The position numbers and the translations under genes are program-made. A DNA stretch of 10,048 bases. Origin: Candidatus Peribacteria bacterium (GTDB lineage: Bacteria > Patescibacteria > JAEDAM01 > Absconditabacterales > Absconditicoccaceae). The stretch lies in the NCBI GenBank assembly GCA_031288635.1, contig JAITQZ010000091.1:1-10048 (forward strand), given 5' to 3'. Positions within the stretch are counted from its first letter, which is position 1, and each line of letters begins with the position of its first letter. The notes beneath the pieces were generated by a model. The model saw only the letters and a list, made by a program, of their open reading frames with translations, did no database searches and had not been told where the DNA came from. This document shows positions 7,216 to 10,048 of this stretch, piece after piece.

Positions 7216-8340
7216 ATGCCTAATATAACAGGAGAAGCCTACTTTAACAACGGGATAACCGTTGCTGGAGGAGGTAATGAAGTCCTCTTTGGACTCCTCT
7301 CGGATGTCGCTAATCAAAAGGACATTATGAGAGATTTCGAAACGAATATGGAAAAAATGGGATACGTAAACCAAATTGCCCAATCAAAAGACGAAAAATT
7401 TACACAAATCGCTCCACCTGAGGAAATGGACGATTTGGTAGAAGACGGAGTAAAGCCTGAACTAGAGAGCGAAAAAATGCCCAATAAAGGATACCTCGTG
7501 AAAGAATACGGGAATAAGATTAAGATTTCCAAGTTGATGAGAAAATGGCTCGAAAGAAACGAGTATATCGGAAACGCAAGTAGCGATGTACAAGCAGAAT
7601 TTAGGCAATTATTCAACGGAGCTAATAATCTCATCTATTCCGCTAAAATGAGGATGGCGATGGAAATGCTGAAAGTCTGGACAAAAGGATTTGGTGAACC
7701 TACTTCTGAGTATGGAGCAGGAAGCCCTACACCTCACGGACTACCGCTTTTCTCTGTTCATCACCCTTTCAAAAGGTATTCAGGAGAATACAGAAATATG
7801 GGAAGTGGTGCCTACTTAAATGCTCCGCTTACTGCTGACAGTTTGCAGGATTCTTTAGAGTGTTTCAATACAGAGATAAAAGGAGAAAACGGACACGGAA
7901 TCATTACTGCTAAAAAAAGTTATAAACTCTTCATCTCTCGCAAAAACCTGAATAATGCAAGAAGAATTCTGAATGCTACTCAAAGTGGGACGCCTAGTCC
8001 TTGGTCTGGGGTAGGTGTGAATGCCAATCAGACGAACCAATTTATCTGGAATGGTAACACGGTAGAAATTGTAGTATTGGAGTATTTGGGTGATAAAGAT
8101 AAATACGGAAACTCCATAGGTTCTCCTTCAATGCGGTTTGTACTGAATGAAGAGCCTATGCTTATCACAAGAGCATTTAGAAAGATTGAATTGCGACCAC
8201 TTGAACTCAATAACTGGATGAATGAAGATACAGGAAGTATGTTTGTGGGTGCTGACTGTGCTAAAGCATTTGACCACTATGGAGCTGAAGTTGCAATATT
8301 CGGTTCCAAGGGTGATGGTGATACAAGCTACAGTTACTAA
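7216..8340 (+). CDS. Major capsid protein (probable HK97 fold)
   Basis: 374 aa, stop TAA, with no TGA among about 36 glycine codons. It is the coat subunit. Support: size; position after scaffold- and decoration-like genes; an N terminus rich in helices (residues 20-55); and a glycine-rich mid-region with HGLPLFSVHHPFKRYSGEYR around residue 174, like the LFS..H loop I recall from Mu-type and related phage major head subunits. After it come a long hydrophobic-polar domain with NNARRILNATQSGTPSPWSG and a C-terminal strand region (FRKIELRPLELNNWM). No N-terminal protease-cleaved delta domain is obvious. Leader element ttttat lies 19 nt before the ATG, without a Shine-Dalgarno sequence. Confidence 0.85.
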   Translation: MPNITGEAYFNNGITVAGGGNEVLFGLLSDVANQKDIMRDFETNMEKMGYVNQIAQSKDEKFTQIAPPEEMDDLVEDGVKPELESEKMPNKGYLVKEYGNKIKISKLMRKWLERNEYIGNASSDVQAEFRQLFNGANNLIYSAKMRMAMEMLKVWTKGFGEPTSEYGAGSPTPHGLPLFSVHHPFKRYSGEYRNMGSGAYLNAPLTADSLQDSLECFNTEIKGENGHGIITAKKSYKLFISRKNLNNARRILNATQSGTPSPWSGVGVNANQTNQFIWNGNTVEIVVLEYLGDKDKYGNSIGSPSMRFVLNEEPMLITRAFRKIELRPLELNNWMNEDTGSMFVGADCAKAFDHYGAEVAIFGSKGDGDTSYSY

Positions 8341-8367
8341 TTGTCTGATGTTCTCATCTATAAGAGA

Positions 8368-8387
8368 CCTCGTCCTACGGGATGGGG
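8368..8387 (+). promoter_or_regulatory. UNCG-capped hairpin after the capsid gene
   Basis: An 8-bp stem (8368-8375 with 8380-8387, two G-U pairs) is closed by a C(UACG)G loop, a very stable tetraloop class. It starts 28 nt after the capsid stop and has no U-tract, so it is more likely an mRNA 3'-end stabiliser or processing barrier than an intrinsic terminator. Confidence 0.45.
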
Positions 8388-8422
8388 TATCTGAATAGGT
8401 TGGAATACCGTTGGATGTTTTA

Positions 8423-8479
8423 GGACAGGGCAAGCCCTGTCCCTACATTGGTATCCTTAGGGCGAGCCCTATCCCTACA
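8423..8479. repeat. Two REP-like palindromic units
   Basis: The sequence agggcaagccctgtccctac, with one further a, at 8427-8447 recurs at 8459-8479 with two differences. Each unit is a GC-rich palindrome (8423-8431 with 8434-8442; 8458-8463 with 8466-8471) followed by the same ccctaca tail. The GC content stands out from the AT-rich surroundings. Palindrome plus fixed tail is the shape of REP elements, which suggests a host-derived repeat family. Confidence 0.6.
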
Positions 8480-8510
8480 AAAAATTATTTATTTCTTATT
8501 ATATATACTT

Positions 8511-9023
8511 ATGGCAACAAGAACAGATATAGACAACCCCTTGAAAACGTTCTCCTACTCTTACTGGAGTACGCTCAAAAGGATTGACCCCGTGAAAGCG
8601 GAAGAGTACAGAAGAAAGATGACAGGGAGTTGAATCAAAGAAGATACGACAGAAGAAAATCCTGAAGGACAAACTCCTGAAGGACAAACTCCAACAGTTG
8701 AAACGTGAGCAAGTAATCCTGAAGGAGCTCCACAAGAAGGCGTTGAGGGTGCCCCTTCCATTGAGAATGACGGTAAAGCAGCACAAAACACTTCAGGAGA
8801 TGCTCCCAGTGGTGATTGAGCCGTGAACGCTGGCGTATGAGATGTTACCAAGACATCTGAAGAGTGAGGAAAAACTGACACTTGAAACGATACAGAAAGC
8901 GACTTGAGTAAGGAACAGATTAAAGAACTAAAAGCAAAGTTGCTTGAGAATGGTGTGAAGAATGCAAATTTTTTACCAGCAGAAAAAGCGATAGAAAAAG
9001 CAAAGGAACTTGGGCTGATATAA
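8511..9023 (+). CDS. Low-complexity head-region protein
   Basis: 170 aa with six TGA-glycines; stop TAA. A conserved-looking N terminus (residues 1-40, FSYSYWSTLKRIDPVKAEEYRRKM) and a helical C terminus (about 131-170, LSKEQIKELKAKLLENG, then FLPAEKAIEKAKELGLI) are joined by a disordered linker rich in P, E, G, T and D that contains PEGQT repeats. I do not recognise the family; the C-terminal two-helix module could be a small binding domain. The build suggests an anchored, flexible virion or assembly protein. A TTG-initiated longer frame from 8448 is rejected since it would run through the REP unit. A TTTATT element ends 17 nt before the ATG. Confidence 0.75.
8661..8690 (+). repeat. Tandem 15-bp repeat in the linker gene
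   Basis: cctgaaggacaaact is present twice exactly (8661-8675, 8676-8690), with a degraded third copy near 8715. It encodes PEGQT units of the disordered linker. Confidence 0.85.
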
Positions 9024-9106
9024 CCCCCCTGTCCTTCGGACATCCCCCCTTATCAAGGGGGAGCAACAAAAGGTACAGAGAAAAGTACCAAATTCATAAG
9101 GAGGTG
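9024..9106. repeat. Hairpin cluster with GC-rich block
   Basis: The 135-nt spacer after the linker gene holds three hairpins: tgtcc/ggaca (9030-9034 with 9038-9042), ccccctt/aaggggg (9045-9051 with 9055-9061) and ggtac/gtacc (9072-9076 with 9085-9089). The C-rich and G-rich runs are unlike the rest of the window. The first two could act as a terminator without a U-tract. The whole block resembles mobile intergenic repeats of bacterial chromosomes. Confidence 0.5.
9098..9106 (+). promoter_or_regulatory. Orphan perfect Shine-Dalgarno sequence
   Basis: aaggaggtg is a full complement of the usual 16S rRNA 3' end. The next gene starts 52 nt further on, too far for its use. No sensible start codon lies 5-10 nt downstream; a GTG at 9121 opens only 20 codons. 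It is notable because no other gene here has such a site. Confidence 0.5.
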
Positions 9107-9158
9107 AAAAACTAAACCTTGTGAGACTTAACCGTTTTACATCGTACACCTTCTTTTT

Positions 9159-10048
9159 ATGCCAAACACACTTCAGCAAGTAGTAGATGCAGTCTATGTC
9201 AATCTCTCTGTAGATAACGATTCTGAAACCTACCCATTTTCAAGGGTAATAGACAAAATTCAGTCGGTGATTGAGCAGGTTTGTAATCGTCAGGTTTTTA
9301 ATCTGATTAAGCAAACGATTATTAAAGGTGGTGATTTACGTTTCCTGAGGAAACAGGTTGCTATTGAGCATTATTTCAAAATCCCAGTAGCGAAAGCTGC
9401 AGAGGTAGGAGATACTAATATTTTCATCACTTCAGCAACTAAACGACCTCAAACGGGGTTTATTTCCGTTTTCGACCAAGTTTTTTGATACCAACTACTG
9501 AATAATCCTACTTTGTGAACCTTCCTACATTTAGACGCCCCTCTCCAAGCGAGTCTGAAATCGTGAGATATGATAGAAATAGTGTACCGTGTCCCTGATG
9601 ATGCATCAGATACCTTTGAGCTTTATGAGCAGGTTTCAAATGGTGAGAAGTACAAAGTACCGTATTCAGACTTTCGCTATCCTAATGACACAAGCTACTA
9701 CTGGACGGTAGTAGGAAGAAACGAGAATGGAGACAATTTTGTGAAACTCCATACTTCAGGACAGTACAAGAGGTACTGGCTCTACTACTACCAAAAAGTA
9801 GAGCGTTTTGCTGATTTGACGAAATATATTGTACTCCCTGACAACTACGGGATAGAGATAGTAGCTCCGATAGCTACAGGTGAGTTGCTGTACGAGACAG
9901 AAGAGAATTTAGCATCTCAGACTTTTCTCAATGAGGGATACGGGAAATTAGTCAGCTTTTACAACAAGTTTTCAACGTTCAACAAGGACAGTAGAAGAAG
10001 TATTAAATTTGAGAGAGGATTTGATACGGGAATACTGCTATTTCGTTC
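9159..10048 (+). CDS. Probable head-tail adaptor / head-completion protein (partial)
   Basis: At least 296 codons, open to the window end, with three TGA-glycines (VFGYQ, LGTFL, KSGDM); the 3' part is missing. The N terminus (VDAVYVNLSVDNDSETYPFSRVIDKIQSVIEQV) is a helical segment like those that open phage adaptor and connector proteins. The middle is beta-rich, and near the end comes LVSFYNKFSTFNKDSRR, the charged NKFSTFN type of segment I recall from such proteins. It follows the capsid and linker genes, where head-completion genes are expected. The family is inferred from position and general character, not from a decisive motif. A tttta element lies about 20 nt before the ATG. Confidence 0.55.

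Noticed and set aside
8448..8510. TTG start extending the linker gene upstream
   Set aside because: It would encode the REP unit, and ATG 8511 has the usual leader element.
8561..9043. 160-aa minus-strand open frame
   Set aside because: It is antisense to the linker gene and crosses the intergenic hairpins; it is a composition artefact.
9121..9183. 20-aa GTG frame after the orphan ribosome site
   Set aside because: It is about 16 nt from the site, tiny, and overlaps the next gene's start.
573..10048. UGA as tryptophan or as selenocysteine
   Set aside because: TGAs sit at conserved glycine positions (Walker A, GGPLTG, GMR) and TGG is in normal use; they are far too many and too dispersed for selenocysteine.

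Overview
The window reads as the integrase, lysis-unassigned small-gene, packaging and head-morphogenesis part of a temperate tailed phage or prophage (Caudoviricetes type). Its host very likely uses genetic code 25, in which UGA encodes glycine: Absconditabacteria (SR1) or Gracilibacteria (BD1-5). Under the standard code nearly every gene is broken by in-frame TGA. Read as glycine, the TGAs restore the Walker A and glycine-rich motifs of the large terminase, the GMR and HxxRHG boxes of a tyrosine recombinase, and the RGV motif of a phage protein. I count about 45 in-frame TGA codons. TAA and TAG are the only stops, and tryptophan is TGG. The DNA is AT-rich and the leaders of the structural genes lack a Shine-Dalgarno sequence.

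Layout: 1-572 has no gene. It holds a complex set of inverted repeats that fold, with G-U pairs favouring the plus strand, into a pseudoknotted RNA candidate (100-250), more hairpins, and an intrinsic terminator facing the integrase. 573-1451 (minus) is a XerD-like tyrosine recombinase. 1452-1662 is a divergent control region with a dyad, a sigma70-type promoter and a terminator-like leader hairpin. From 1663 all genes lie on the plus strand: HNH endonuclease, a small membrane protein, an 83-aa unknown, a protein resembling the Acb2/Tad1 cyclic-nucleotide sponge family, a hairpin terminator, terS, a small gene flanked by a 20-bp direct repeat, and terL. Then come a 123-aa unknown, a scaffold-like protein, a small head protein (decoration-like), the major capsid protein, a repeat-bearing spacer, a low-complexity head-associated protein, a second repeat-bearing spacer, and the start of a probable adaptor or head-completion protein cut by the window end.

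How it works together: the recombinase would integrate and excise the element. The HNH protein with TerS and TerL cuts and packages DNA. The scaffold, capsid and decoration-like proteins build the procapsid, and the last genes complete the head. No portal gene is visible in its usual place after terL. The Acb2-like gene, if real, would protect the phage from cyclic-nucleotide-signalling immunity of the host.

Most notable: consistent UGA-to-glycine recoding with complete absence of UGA in the capsid and decoration-like genes; a recurrent TTTTATT-like element 12-20 nt before start codons in place of a ribosome binding site; the unassigned structured RNA; and the repeat-flanked gene inserted between terS and terL.
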